Shown: piece after piece, positions 39,079 to 47,217 of the stretch | Layout: each line of letters opens with the position of its first letter | Position numbering within the stretch: position 1 is the stretch's first letter | IMG/VR virus record: IMGVR_UViG_3300035099_000117 | Location: 1-53,236 of that record | From: a virus | Length of the DNA: 53,236 nt | Direction: 5' to 3' (one strand) | Translations under genes and position numbers: made by a program | The notes under the pieces: model-generated | Told to the model about the DNA's origin: nothing | The model's database searches: none | What the model saw: the letters and a program-made list of their open reading frames with translations, nothing else

Positions 39079-39822
39079 TCATTGACGGTCTCCTGCCGCC
39101 TCAGCTTTGTAGTCCGGCGCTTGCCTGTGAGAACGTCCGATAATCGGGCACGGCTTACCTGTCCTGACGGGCTTGCTGTCAGTCGCGATACGCGCGCCGT
39201 TCTTGAGCGCCGCGCCGCAATTGTCACAGACCACCGTGCCCTTGAAGTACGGAATCCAGTTCTTGGTCTGCTTCGGATATTTGTGCATCAGCCAGACCAC
39301 GAGCGGATTCACCAGCTTCGTGAATTCGTGACCGCAGAACGGGCAGCGGCATCTATCCGCCGTGCATTCCACGTGAATCGCTTCGTAGGCATCTGGCTCG
39401 ACGAAGGCCAACAGGGCTCGGGGTTCGGACACCTTCGCCAGCGTGGAGACTCTCTGCCTGGCTTCGCCAAGGGCAGATTGCGCCTCCTTGTACGCTGCGA
39501 TTGCCTTGCGCGCCCGCTCAACGTTTGCGCAGCATTCATGCTCCAGCGCGCCGAACTTCACCGTCATCGTCGGGCGTTGCTCGATCATCCGATTCTGCCT
39601 CGCTTCGTTCGTCAGCCAGTAGATCGCCGCTGGCCGGGGTTCCCGCTGCCCCTCCTCGCTGCTTTTGTATTGCTCGATGGCCTTGGCGAAATCCTGCGCA
39701 TCCACGTCGGCAAACGTCCTGTACCAGGCCTCGCCAAGCTTCCTGAGCTGCGCCTCAGAGCGGCCCGAGAAATAGATGACCTCAAGTTGCTGCATTTCTT
39801 TGTTGAATTCGCTGCGCTGCAC
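39079..39822 (-). CDS. Replication-type protein with helicase-loader-like N-terminus and zinc ribbon
   Basis: 247 aa from GTG 39822, which has AGGAGG 9 nt upstream and overlaps the replication initiator gene. Residues 20-75 (FSGRSEAQLRKLGEAWYRTFADVDAQDFAKAIEQYKSSEEGQREPRPAAIYWLTNEA) resemble helicase-loader/inhibitor proteins such as G39P (F/W...L.D.D...A..AI....). Zinc ribbon at C160/C163 and C199/C202. Probably aids replisome assembly with the neighbouring wHTH protein, but this is inference. Confidence 0.6.
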   Translation of the reverse strand: MQRSEFNKEMQQLEVIYFSGRSEAQLRKLGEAWYRTFADVDAQDFAKAIEQYKSSEEGQREPRPAAIYWLTNEARQNRMIEQRPTMTVKFGALEHECCANVERARKAIAAYKEAQSALGEARQRVSTLAKVSEPRALLAFVEPDAYEAIHVECTADRCRCPFCGHEFTKLVNPLVVWLMHKYPKQTKNWIPYFKGTVVCDNCGAALKNGARIATDSKPVRTGKPCPIIGRSHRQAPDYKAEAAGDRQ

Positions 39823-40699
39823 GCCGTTGTGCCTCCTGTTCGATTTCCAGCATTATCCTTTCGTGTTCGCGGTCTTCTTCCGCCGTGGATTGTCTCTTGC
39901 CGATTCGCGGCGTGATCTCCCATTGATGGCGCTCCAGGAATCTATCGGCCCGCTCGATGCGATCATTCTCCCATTGTTCACATTTTTTCCACAGTTCCAA
40001 TCCCTGCATGAGCCGTGTCCGATAATCGGACGTCTTGATTTCCGTCAGAAAAATCTTGGCGGTCTTTTTCTTGTCTCCCCGCCGATGCGCAGGATAGGCA
40101 AACCAGAAATCCTCGAAGCCTTCGGGCCAGGGAGGTTTTGGGGGAAGCTTTATTTGATTGCTTTCCAAATCAAATAAAGCAGGGGGATCTTTAATCTCTG
40201 TAGTAGTTTCTGGTATTGCTTGTCCCTTTTTGTCCGACCGTGATCCCTTTTGGGCACTCGATAAGCCATTTTGGGACAATCGACCGGTCACTTTTAGCCA
40301 TTCCATTATGACTTTTGGCTTAAACAGGAAATGTCTGGTCCGGTCAAATTTGTATCGGGGATTTGGATTCCGCATCACAAAGATCACGCCTTTTTTTTCG
40401 AGCAGATCAATCGCGTCGGCAATCGCTTTGCGTTTGAAAATCAAAATGCCAGCCTCTAGGTCTTCGGCGGTATGGAATTGGATCAGGGATTCATTCTGCG
40501 TGGGTGGATCGCCGTGCAACTTCTGAATGGTATTTTCCTGCTCGGCTTTCTGTGACTGCTCTAGCCTGATGTTGTGCCAGTATTCGAGGAAAGATAACAG
40601 GGCGGCGGCACACTGATTGCCTTCGCAAAACTCAATCTGCCATTTGCGAATAATTATTAGCGGCTCACTATTTGGATGTGAAATACAAGACGACCTCAT
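39782..40699 (-). CDS. Winged-helix replication initiator / replisome organiser-type protein
   Basis: 305 aa, RBS GAGGAGGGAGT. N-terminal winged helix is visible in CEGNQCAAALLSFLEYWHNIRLEQ (25-48) followed by a LILIFKRKAIADAIDLLEKKGVIFVMRNPNPRYKFDRTRH-type wing near residues 85-122. Later segments are charged and low complexity, then a helical end (LEIEQEAQRRAAQRIQQRN). Layout matches phage replisome organisers that open the origin. It precedes the helicase loader-like gene. Confidence 0.72.
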   Translation of the reverse strand: MRSSCISHPNSEPLIIIRKWQIEFCEGNQCAAALLSFLEYWHNIRLEQSQKAEQENTIQKLHGDPPTQNESLIQFHTAEDLEAGILIFKRKAIADAIDLLEKKGVIFVMRNPNPRYKFDRTRHFLFKPKVIMEWLKVTGRLSQNGLSSAQKGSRSDKKGQAIPETTTEIKDPPALFDLESNQIKLPPKPPWPEGFEDFWFAYPAHRRGDKKKTAKIFLTEIKTSDYRTRLMQGLELWKKCEQWENDRIERADRFLERHQWEITPRIGKRQSTAEEDREHERIMLEIEQEAQRRAAQRIQQRNAAT

Positions 40700-40790
40700 A
40701 CTCCCTCCTCAACAGGGAACTGGGGCCGCCGGTTGAGGCAGCGGCCCCCTGGAGATGCTTCCATATGGCCCCGGCCAAGGGCCCGCGTCT

Positions 40791-41231
40791 TTAAGATATA
40801 AAACTGCCGCCATGAATGTCAACCTTTTTGTTGCTTGCGTTAGCTTGGCGCGTCAGGCTCTTTTTGCTTTTTAGGAAGCGCGGCGCGGGATATCTGCTAT
40901 CGGGGCGCAGGCGTTTGCTGACCTTGTTTCTACGCCTCTGCGGCGGGATCTCCGACGTCTCCACAGCCACTTTCTCTTTGCGCGGAAGTGCGCGTCGAAA
41001 ATCATAGAGTACATGTTGGATAAAATTCGCCACGCATTCAATGCCGCACAGATGTTTAGCTAGAGAGCAGTGCGCGATCCCCTCATCCCATGTCGCAAGA
41101 CTGACTAAAAGGTTTTGTGCGGGATTGGGGCCGAATCCGGTGAACCAGCCGTCAAGCTTCGGGTCGTCTGACTTTCGCGAGCACTGGTCGCACGTTGCTT
41201 CGATTTCGGTGCTCGTTTGTGTCTTGTACAT
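40791..41231 (-). CDS. Cys-rich unknown protein
   Basis: 146 aa (MYKTQTSTEIEATCDQCSRK) with AAGGAGAATTAG as RBS. C14 and C17, with later HCSLAKHLCGIEC (around residues 54-66), suggest a zinc site. The C-terminal half is basic (RRRNKVSKRLRPDSRYPAPRFLKSKKSLTR). Just downstream of the capsid fragment at 41.26-41.44 kb. Function unknown. Confidence 0.6.
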   Translation of the reverse strand: MYKTQTSTEIEATCDQCSRKSDDPKLDGWFTGFGPNPAQNLLVSLATWDEGIAHCSLAKHLCGIECVANFIQHVLYDFRRALPRKEKVAVETSEIPPQRRRNKVSKRLRPDSRYPAPRFLKSKKSLTRQANASNKKVDIHGGSFIS

Positions 41232-41257
41232 CTAATTCTCCTTTTTCCCTTGGTGGT

Positions 41258-41440
41258 GATGCGCTCGGAATTCGTATAGTCGGACCACTGACTGGTGCCG
41301 GAGAGCGTGATCGACTGCGTGATGATGCTGGAATCCAGCGCCTTCGAGGCGACCAGGATCTTGCGCCGCAGATAGATGAGGTCAGTGAGCATCTCGGTGA
41401 TGTCCACATCCACATCGGTGGCTTGGTCGGACAACTTGTC
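41258..41440 (-). pseudogene. Fragment of a foreign major capsid protein gene
   Basis: The minus-strand reading frame (about 60 codons) contains MLTDLIYLRRKILVAS followed by TLSGTSQWSDYTNSER, closely matching the capsid stretch TLSGPNQWSDYVNSDP in this phage's own major capsid protein (12.47-12.55 kb). The preceding DVDVDITEMLTDLIYL pairs with DVTTTNEVTEIIWLDL. The differences show it comes from another capsid lineage. Only the middle of the gene remains, joined between a zinc-ribbon gene and a Cys-rich gene. It lacks start, N-terminus and C-terminus. Confidence 0.8.
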
Positions 41441-41693
41441 ATTCTGACCGGATTCCACGTATAATACGACGTTTCTCCGCTAGCCATTCAGCTGCCAAAC
41501 GGATAGCATCCCTTGTAACAAGGCGTGCACTTCCAGCTAGATAGCGATTTCGGCGTTTTACGAGAGCCTTGCGTCTTATCCTGGCCACAGGTCGCTTCCA
41601 GGCCCAGTAAGCGCCGGTGCATTTGGCCGAACACGAGACTTGATTCTCGGTCTTGGGCTCGAACGGCTTTTGACACCAGCGGCAGCGTTTCAT
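41439..41693 (-). CDS. Small zinc-binding, Arg-rich protein
   Basis: 84 aa (MKRCRWCQKPFEPKTENQVSC). Cys4, Cys7, Cys21 and Cys25 form a zinc knuckle of the HNH-less type. The rest is strongly basic and helical (KALVKRRNRYLAGSARLV). RBS GGAAG. The last codons overlap the capsid fragment by one or two bases. May bind RNA or DNA. Confidence 0.68.
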   Translation of the reverse strand: MKRCRWCQKPFEPKTENQVSCSAKCTGAYWAWKRPVARIRRKALVKRRNRYLAGSARLVTRDAIRLAAEWLAEKRRIIRGIRSE

Positions 41694-41703
41694 GAGCTTC
41701 CGA

Positions 41704-41913
41704 TCAATATGAAAGTGGCGATCCTTTCAAAACTGCTTGTTCCAGGGCGCGGCGAGCCTGCTTCCAGTTAACCGTGCGCCCGTGGCAGCAGGTGAACAGC
41801 TTCCGGGCCTGCTCGACATCGTACTCGCTTCCCGACGGGCCGACTTCCTTGCGCGCCTCTAATTCCGACAATGGGCGGGCAGGCTGTTGTTCTTCGCTGT
41901 AAATACATCCCAT
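41704..41913 (-). CDS. Small early protein, unknown
   Basis: 69 aa (MGCIYSEEQQPARPLSELEARKEVG). Strong RBS TAGGAGAT. Helical C-terminus (VNWKQARRALEQAVLKGS). A CC pair at residues 42-43. No family recognised. Directly follows the 326-aa recombination-associated gene. Confidence 0.65.
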   Translation of the reverse strand: MGCIYSEEQQPARPLSELEARKEVGPSGSEYDVEQARKLFTCCHGRTVNWKQARRALEQAVLKGSPLSY

Positions 41914-41922
41914 GTTTATCTC

Positions 41923-42903
41923 CTACCGTGTCCGCTGGACGAGTGAGGCCTCAGGATAGACTTCGATCCCCGGAATGTTCGTGGCCGATTTCATAGCGCG
42001 AACGACGCGAGCGACTTTCGGATAGGATTTTGCGTCGAACGGATCGTCCGGCATCAGATACTCACGGGGGATCAGGTCGGGATTCTTCACCCGGAACAGC
42101 CAGTTCTCCCGTTTGCCCGTCCCGGCCACCTTGGGCATGGTGGATTCCACGACGATGGGAGCCATAGAGGGCATAGGGGGAGGCGGTGGAAGCGGCTCTG
42201 CGGGCGCGCTAGGGCCATTGGCGGCCGCTTGTAGAATGTCCTCGGCAACGTCGGGATGTCCCAAGGCCCTGGCCTGTTCTGCGGCTTCCTCGGCTTCTTT
42301 CCGGGCTTTGGCTTCTTCGGCCTTCGCTGCGGCCTGCCGCACCAAGTCTTCCAGGTTGGAAACGTCGGCATCCGTGAGCTGGTCGAGGGGCTTTCCCACC
42401 AACGCCTCCAGGGATTCTATCTGCTCACCATAGGAGAGCAGCTGATCGAACCAGTGGCGCGCCGTGTAGATTCGCGCTTCCCGCTCGCGTTCCCGGCGCG
42501 CCTGTTCCTCTTGCTGCCTTCGGATCGTTTCCTGCTGCTGCTCGAATCGGAGAATGGCCGACCCCAGAATCTCGATGGGGGGATCAATCAAGCCAAATTG
42601 CTTTTTTTCCTGAGCACAGATCATCGAATGCAAACGGTGTGCCATGCTTTTCTGGGGATCGAAAGTCTCCCTAATCGAGGTTCCGTTCTCAGTCGGCCCA
42701 TTGCGCATGATGAGTAGCCTTTTCCGAGTCTCCACCACCTTGATGTATTCCCGATTGTCTAGAATCACCAGATTTGGTGTGATTCCGCGGATAGCTTCTT
42801 TGATGCGCTGCTCCAGAGGCTTGCTTAATTCCGCCGTCACGGACTGCGAGAGCGTGACGATCTGGGCGAACTCGGGGCTTATGCTTTCAGCTGAAGTTCC
42901 CAT
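41923..42903 (-). CDS. Recombination-cluster protein, conserved phage type
   Basis: 326 aa, RBS AAAGGAGGCAGAC. N-terminal half helical; middle is a long Arg/Glu-rich coiled coil (ETIRRQQEEQARREREREARIY, residues 124-145). The C-terminal WLFRVKNPDLIPREYLMPDDP ... VVRAMKSATNIPGIEVYPE is common in phage proteins next to annealing proteins and exonucleases. Likely a partner of the recombination pair upstream. Biochemical role unknown. Confidence 0.72.
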   Translation of the reverse strand: MGTSAESISPEFAQIVTLSQSVTAELSKPLEQRIKEAIRGITPNLVILDNREYIKVVETRKRLLIMRNGPTENGTSIRETFDPQKSMAHRLHSMICAQEKKQFGLIDPPIEILGSAILRFEQQQETIRRQQEEQARREREREARIYTARHWFDQLLSYGEQIESLEALVGKPLDQLTDADVSNLEDLVRQAAAKAEEAKARKEAEEAAEQARALGHPDVAEDILQAAANGPSAPAEPLPPPPPMPSMAPIVVESTMPKVAGTGKRENWLFRVKNPDLIPREYLMPDDPFDAKSYPKVARVVRAMKSATNIPGIEVYPEASLVQRTR

Positions 42904-42915
42904 GTCTGCCTCCTT

Positions 42916-43608
42916 TTAGATGTTGATTCCGTACTTGTTTCTTCGCCAGATGGCGACAGTCAACGCGGCCCGGAAAACATCATAGTCTGCCGGGTCGTCG
43001 AACAGTTCGAGCCTGTAGGGTTCCCCCGTGGCATCCGGCATGAGGCGGACGCCGTACCGCGCCCACTTGTAGGGTCTCACGTCCGGCGGGCCGTATTCTG
43101 CCAGCAGACCGAGTTCGTAGCCCGCGAGCTGAACGCCCCACCAAGGCTCGTCCTGCCGCGAGCACTTGAGGTCGAGGATGACGGGCTTGCCTGCAAGCAG
43201 GCCTGCCCGGTCGAGCGTCATGCCGTACTGGATTTGTGCGATTGTCGGACGCAAGCGAAGTTCGATGGCTGGCCGATCACACATATCCATGTAGGCTCTG
43301 AATTGCGCTCGCACTTTAAACGCTTCCCAAGCACGCACGTAATCGCCGATTTCAGGATCAATCCGATCCCACGGTCCGCGCACCTTCTGAGAAACAGTAT
43401 CCCAATGGTAGCCATGCAAATCCAGGAATGCCGTCGCCTCGTGCACCGCGCTGCCGATGATTCGTGCCCTCGGGTCGTCGGGGTAATGGCTTGCATCCGT
43501 GACATGCGATAGTACGAGCGCTTGAGTCACGGAAATCAACGGTCGCCCGTCGTCGGAGAAATACCGATGCGCTGCTTTTTCAGAATTCCTCGAATCCCCT
43601 TTGTGCAT
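42916..43608 (-). CDS. PD-(D/E)XK nuclease, RecB/Cas4-like
   Basis: 230 aa, RBS TAAAGGTC; start lies inside the annealing-protein gene end. Active-site elements: H56 (GSAVHEAT), E116 (IELRL), D133 (TLDRAG), D146-L-K148 (VILDLKCS) and Q160 (GVQLAGYELGLL). The pattern is that of RecB-type exonucleases used in phage recombination. It probably resects ends to give single strands for the neighbouring annealing protein. Confidence 0.82.
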   Translation of the reverse strand: MHKGDSRNSEKAAHRYFSDDGRPLISVTQALVLSHVTDASHYPDDPRARIIGSAVHEATAFLDLHGYHWDTVSQKVRGPWDRIDPEIGDYVRAWEAFKVRAQFRAYMDMCDRPAIELRLRPTIAQIQYGMTLDRAGLLAGKPVILDLKCSRQDEPWWGVQLAGYELGLLAEYGPPDVRPYKWARYGVRLMPDATGEPYRLELFDDPADYDVFRAALTVAIWRRNKYGINI

Positions 43609-44728
43609 GACCTTTAGGCTCCCGTTCCGGCTCCGCCTTCGGCTTAGCGAAGTGCTTGAGCACGTCGTCGAGCTGGGCCTTCGACATCAGGTGGACGTGC
43701 TCGACGCCGAGCGTTTTCAAGACGCTGTGCACTTCCTCTTCGGTCCATCCCTGCTTTTTGACTACCGCCCAGAAGAGCTTGATCTGATCCTTCGTGATCA
43801 CACCCTCGGCGAGAGGCTCCTTCGGCTTCGCCGCTTCTGGCGGCGTTTGCCCTGTCGCCTTTTCGGCTGGCGCTTTGCTGTCCGTCTTCTTTGAGATTCC
43901 GCTGCGCTTCGGCTTCGGCGGCTCTCCCGTATTCGCCGCGCCTTCCTTTTTGGCCCTCGTGTGGTCGCTCCACGTCGTTGCCCCGTCGGCGATGGATTTG
44001 TAGATCGCCCGCAGATCGACCAGTTCAGACGGAGAGCATTCCGCGATCTTATGACCGAGAAACTGCTCCAGAGATTCGACGCGGATGTTGAGATTCGAGA
44101 AAGCCAGGATGATCCGTTTGCGCTCCGCTTCCGGATCTTTGGCCGCGTCATCCCGGAGCGTCTGCTTCGCGGCGCTCACGGCATCCTCGATCCAGTCCTT
44201 CGGCAGTAGCTGGAGCAGGCAATTGCGGTAGAGGATGGCTCCGCGCCGTCCGGTGAGTTCCCGAAGTTCGCGCTCGTTCGCCGGAATCCAGCCTTCCGTC
44301 CGCCGATAGACAATCTTGCCGAACTGATCTTGCTGCGAGACCTTGTTGTTGTTCTCCAAGTCGTAGGCCCAGCCCTCGATCTGGCGTTCGTCCCTCGTCT
44401 CGGAGAGCACCGAGATCCCCCAGCGCATGTGGCGATAGACGCGCGCGGCTTCGCGGGCCAGATTGACGCTCGGTCCCTCGACCATCACCTGGTCGTCGCC
44501 CTTGCCGCGCGGGAAGCGGTAGAAAGACTCGCGGGCGAACGACGGGCGTCGACAGGCAGCCAAGAGCTTTTGATATGCGGCATCCTCGTTCCGAGGAAAC
44601 TTCAGCGCGACGATGATGGCGGCCTCGATTTCCGCCTGGGCCTCCGCCGCCCCGCGCTTGGGCAGCAGTTCGGCGATCTCTTTCTCTCTGGTATCATCGG
44701 CCAGAGCCAATTTGTTTTCTTCGGGCAT
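43580..44728 (-). CDS. Candidate single-strand annealing recombination protein
   Basis: 382 aa, RBS GGAGGAAC. Core region residues about 80-230 (VEGPSVNLAREAARVYRHMRWGISVLSETRDERQIEGWAYDLENNNKVSQQDQFGKIVYRR, then GRRGAILYRNCLLQLLPKDWIEDAVSAAKQTLR) has the look of phage annealing proteins. The C-terminal part is low complexity and basic, then ends in HVHLMSKAQLDDVLKHFAKPK. The nuclease downstream strengthens the call. Family name cannot be fixed by eye. Confidence 0.6.
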   Translation of the reverse strand: MPEENKLALADDTREKEIAELLPKRGAAEAQAEIEAAIIVALKFPRNEDAAYQKLLAACRRPSFARESFYRFPRGKGDDQVMVEGPSVNLAREAARVYRHMRWGISVLSETRDERQIEGWAYDLENNNKVSQQDQFGKIVYRRTEGWIPANERELRELTGRRGAILYRNCLLQLLPKDWIEDAVSAAKQTLRDDAAKDPEAERKRIILAFSNLNIRVESLEQFLGHKIAECSPSELVDLRAIYKSIADGATTWSDHTRAKKEGAANTGEPPKPKRSGISKKTDSKAPAEKATGQTPPEAAKPKEPLAEGVITKDQIKLFWAVVKKQGWTEEEVHSVLKTLGVEHVHLMSKAQLDDVLKHFAKPKAEPEREPKGHAQRGFEEF

Positions 44729-44768
44729 GTCTGTTCCTCCTCAAAGATTAGAATGAGAGCGCTTCGTG

Positions 44769-45002
44769 CTATCGTTCGAGCGTGCTCAGAGCCTTCGCGG
44801 CCTCTGTCAGTCCGACCTCTTCCGTCCGCCTTTGCACGCGCGCGAGCAGCTTCCCCGCTTTCAAGAAGAATGCGCTCGCCGACAACCCAGACCGCTTGAT
44901 CGCTCCGTCGAGCAGCGCGGCCTCCTGGCCTCGGCTGTAGACGAAGAAAACCCGGTAGCCGCCCTTGAATACTTTCCGCGTCGCCTGCCTGTTCGGTTCC
45001 AT
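44769..45002 (-). CDS. Small regulatory-type early protein
   Basis: 77 aa from ATG 45002 (MEPNRQATRKVFKGGYRVFF), with GGGATGA as RBS. An earlier ATG at 45011 gives 80 aa with little leader. The C-terminus LDGAIKRSGLSASAFFLKAGKLLARVQRR resembles the helix pair of ribbon-helix-helix proteins. First gene after a sigma70-like promoter at 45021-45049, so it may control the recombination operon. Confidence 0.6.
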   Translation of the reverse strand: MEPNRQATRKVFKGGYRVFFVYSRGQEAALLDGAIKRSGLSASAFFLKAGKLLARVQRRTEEVGLTEAAKALSTLER

Positions 45003-45020
45003 GTCTATCATCCCGTGCTG

Positions 45021-45049
45021 ATTATTGCATAATACAATTCAGAATGCAA
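45021..45049 (-). promoter_or_regulatory. Promoter with TTGCAT half-site operator
   Basis: On the minus strand TTGCAT (45044-45049), 17 nt, AATAAT (45021-45026). Arms TTGCAT/ATGCAA form an inverted repeat (45025-45030 with 45044-45049) across the promoter. The predicted start lies just before the 44769-45002 gene. The TTGCA half-sites also occur in the palindrome of the promoter at 50953-50981, suggesting one repressor acts at both. Confidence 0.55.
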
Positions 45050-45081
45050 CGGAAATCTTTTTCGTTGTGTCGCCGGAAAAA

Positions 45082-45846
45082 TCATGCTACATTCCCTTTG
45101 TCTGCTTCTCCTTTCGGGGCGGCGTCTGGTCTCGGCCCGGCGTCGCCCTGCTTTTCCGCCAAGACGGACGACCGGGGCCTCAATAAATGCCAAGCGTTCC
45201 AGAAACTCGGCCAATCATGCTGGGCGGAGTGCGTTCCGCTTTTCCCCCTTTCCCGACCGAACACGAACGTCGTCCCGCGCTTGAGGGTCTGAAAGCGGCT
45301 GCGGGGAACGACGAATGCGCCCCCCTGCCACAAGTAGAGGGCAAAGTCGGGCACAAATAAACCCTGAGGCCGGCACATCCGAAGCCAGGAAGGATTCCCC
45401 TCGTGCGGCCACACACTGTAGATGCCACAGGAATGACCCTCTATGAGGACACGGGAGGAAATCCAGCGCCGGTTACGAGTCGTCTTGATCGGCTCGCAGG
45501 TCAAGCCGTGCGCAGCCGCGAGCTTGCGGATGGCTTCTACCCTCGGCGGAAGCGGCAGACAAGCCCAGCGCTGGATGGCACAAGTTGTGCGCCTGACCCG
45601 TCCGGTCTCGTAACCGAACGTCCTGGCGATTTGTCGCGCCCACTCTCTGGTCACGCCCAAGCGCCTCGCGATCTCCGCGAGAGTGATGCAGGGCTCATGC
45701 AGCAAGGCTTTTATCCGCTGGGCTTGCTGGTGCATGATACCACTTCTGTGTCGAATCATTTTGGGATCCCGAAGCTTCAAATTGCAGACTTTGCACCAAA
45801 CGGGATACGAGAGGCCGCGAACGGATTGGTCAGCGCTGAGGTTCAT
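45082..45846 (-). CDS. HTH DNA-binding protein with Cys pair
   Basis: 254 aa, start overlapping the previous stop (TGATG). C18-x-x-C21 and a clear HTH at about 55-75 (TLAEIARRLGVTREWARQIART), similar to sigma-factor region 4 or homing-type HTH. The middle (CEPIKTTRNRRWISSRVLIEGHSCGIYSVWPHEGNPSWLRM) resembles the beta region of site-specific HNH/GIY-like homing proteins, but no nuclease motif is visible. C-terminal tail is low complexity. Probably a regulator or defective homing protein. Confidence 0.6.
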   Translation of the reverse strand: MNLSADQSVRGLSYPVWCKVCNLKLRDPKMIRHRSGIMHQQAQRIKALLHEPCITLAEIARRLGVTREWARQIARTFGYETGRVRRTTCAIQRWACLPLPPRVEAIRKLAAAHGLTCEPIKTTRNRRWISSRVLIEGHSCGIYSVWPHEGNPSWLRMCRPQGLFVPDFALYLWQGGAFVVPRSRFQTLKRGTTFVFGRERGKSGTHSAQHDWPSFWNAWHLLRPRSSVLAEKQGDAGPRPDAAPKGEADKGNVA

Positions 45847-46058
45847 CAGTCGTCCGTGAAAATCCCAGCATATGAATCCAAGTTCCCGCGCGAGTGCGGG
45901 AGCCGCAGCACGCCGTAATGCCCGTCGGGATCGAAGTCCCCGAGATCGCGCGGGATGGTGTCGCGCCGGGGCATGCTTCCCTTGCGCTTTCGCCAGGCAA
46001 AGGCCCGGCGAGTCGGTCGCTTCTTCGTTCCGTTATTTGGCGTCCGATTGTCGGACAT
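45846..46058 (-). CDS. Small basic early protein
   Basis: 70 aa from ATG 46058 (MSDNRTPNNGTKKRPTRRAFAWRKRK). Its first codons contain the palindrome GTCCGA-TTG-TCGGAC (46042-46056), shared with the 47212-47226 site. Overlaps the end of the exported-protein gene. C-terminal half DFDPDGHYGVLRLPHSRGNLDSYAGIFTDD is acidic. Function unknown. Confidence 0.55.
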   Translation of the reverse strand: MSDNRTPNNGTKKRPTRRAFAWRKRKGSMPRRDTIPRDLGDFDPDGHYGVLRLPHSRGNLDSYAGIFTDD

Positions 46059-46677
46059 CGGTTCCACATCCCACCGCATTGAATAATTCATCCGCCAGAT
46101 CCTTGTGAGACGGACGGTCTTCTGTTCTCAACGACCAGTTCCCGACCTTGTTCCCTTCCGCGTCGTAAAGCACAAGTTCTTCAAAAACAGGCGGCAGTAT
46201 CGGGCCGCTCAGCGAATAGCCTCCATAAGGCGTGGAGGTGCTCGTCGTCCAGATTCCGTCTCCCGTACATGTGGTCGTCACCTCATAGCCAACGACCCGC
46301 GATGTGCAGCTTGTGTATCCATCCGAATCTGTGTATCCATCCCAAGGCCTCCTCGACTCGGTGTAATCAAGCCCGAGACTAGCGTCGGCTTCAGCAAGGC
46401 TGTCCATGATTTGGATGCACGTGCCTGCAAGGTCTTTCCTCAATTTCTCCCTAAGATGACCTTTCGGTTTCGCATCGATCATGCCCATCTCCCTTTGGTA
46501 CTCCAGGGGCATCGAGCCTAGAGAACGCCACGAGCCATGATAGAGATCCACGCGCACATATATCTTGCGCACCTTTCCGATGGGCATCGGCGAGACGGAC
46601 GCAGCGGACATGGGAACGTCCTGAGCACAAGCCGCTGCTGTCGTCAAAATCAAAACTGACAAGAGAATCGATTTCAT
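46033..46677 (-). CDS. Exported protein (signal peptide), unknown
   Basis: 214 aa from ATG 46677 after AAAGGAG; an upstream extension has no RBS. Signal peptide MKSILLSVLILTTAAACAQ with a lipobox-like TAAAC or cleavage after ACA. Mature part has Tyr/Asp/Ser-rich loops (YHGSWRSLGSMPLEYQREM; SRRPWDGYTDSDGYTS) and four or five cysteines. Not phage-structural in appearance, more like a host periplasmic protein. It may change the host surface or modulate superinfection. Confidence 0.7.
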   Translation of the reverse strand: MKSILLSVLILTTAAACAQDVPMSAASVSPMPIGKVRKIYVRVDLYHGSWRSLGSMPLEYQREMGMIDAKPKGHLREKLRKDLAGTCIQIMDSLAEADASLGLDYTESRRPWDGYTDSDGYTSCTSRVVGYEVTTTCTGDGIWTTSTSTPYGGYSLSGPILPPVFEELVLYDAEGNKVGNWSLRTEDRPSHKDLADELFNAVGCGTDVRQSDAK

Positions 46678-46699
46678 GCTTTTCTCCTTTATCGCACAT

Positions 46700-47065
46700 C
46701 TAAGGTTCACCCGTGGCATCAGCCATCGGCTCCGCTGGACTTGGGCAGCCCAATTCGCCCAGAATTTCCCGGATCGAGTGCGGCTTCAGATAAGCGCGGA
46801 CGCCCAGATTGCGGGCCGCCTCTATCTGTCGGCCATCTCCCGAGAGCAGGACAAAGGCTTTGCCGAGTTTCACCGCTTCCGTAAAGGGCCTGAGCCAAAG
46901 ACCTTCGAGACCGTCAGAGAGAACGGCATCGACGTGGCCGAGGCTCAGGATGCGCAGGGCATCGTCGAGAGTTTCCGGAGCGTCAACCTCGCAACCGTAA
47001 GCCTCGATTGTTTCCTTGAGCATCTGCCGGCATTGACTGTCATCCTCAACAATCAGGACGGTCAT
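46700..47065 (-). CDS. Stand-alone response-regulator receiver domain
   Basis: 121 aa, RBS AAAGGGAAC. CheY-like: acidic pocket E7, D8, D9 (MTVLIVEDD), phospho-acceptor D51 (VDAVLSD), switch Ser75 (LLSGD) and K94 (YLKPHS). No output domain follows. Full set of catalytic residues suggests it is phosphorylated by a host kinase. Phage-coded stand-alone receivers are rare and could rewire host signalling or act as a decoy. C-terminal 20 residues are low complexity. Confidence 0.85.
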   Translation of the reverse strand: MTVLIVEDDSQCRQMLKETIEAYGCEVDAPETLDDALRILSLGHVDAVLSDGLEGLWLRPFTEAVKLGKAFVLLSGDGRQIEAARNLGVRAYLKPHSIREILGELGCPSPAEPMADATGEP

Positions 47066-47198
47066 GGCTGTTCCCTTTCTTTTCCTCTGCCAAGGCCATC
47101 CTTTCGAGATACGCGGTGACGGCCAAATCCACCTCGTGGGCGTTCTTGGCTTCGGCGACTTCCTTCTTCAGGAGATCTTCGGCTTCTTCTTTCGTCAT
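47046..47198 (-). CDS. Small helical protein
   Basis: 50 aa from ATG 47198 (MTKEEAEDLLKKEVAEAKNA), which has AGAGGGA 7 nt upstream. A GTG at 47228 would add 10 residues reading MSDNRTEGQT and overlaps the palindrome. Highly charged amphipathic helix. Overlaps the start of the receiver-domain gene. Function unknown. Confidence 0.6.
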   Translation of the reverse strand: MTKEEAEDLLKKEVAEAKNAHEVDLAVTAYLERMALAEEKKGNSHDRPDC

Positions 47199-47217
47199 CG
47201 TCTGTCCCTCTGTCCGA

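Noticed and set aside
43236-43250. Fifth copy of the GTCCGAT palindrome
   Set aside because: One arm differs and it lies in the nuclease gene; likely codon chance.
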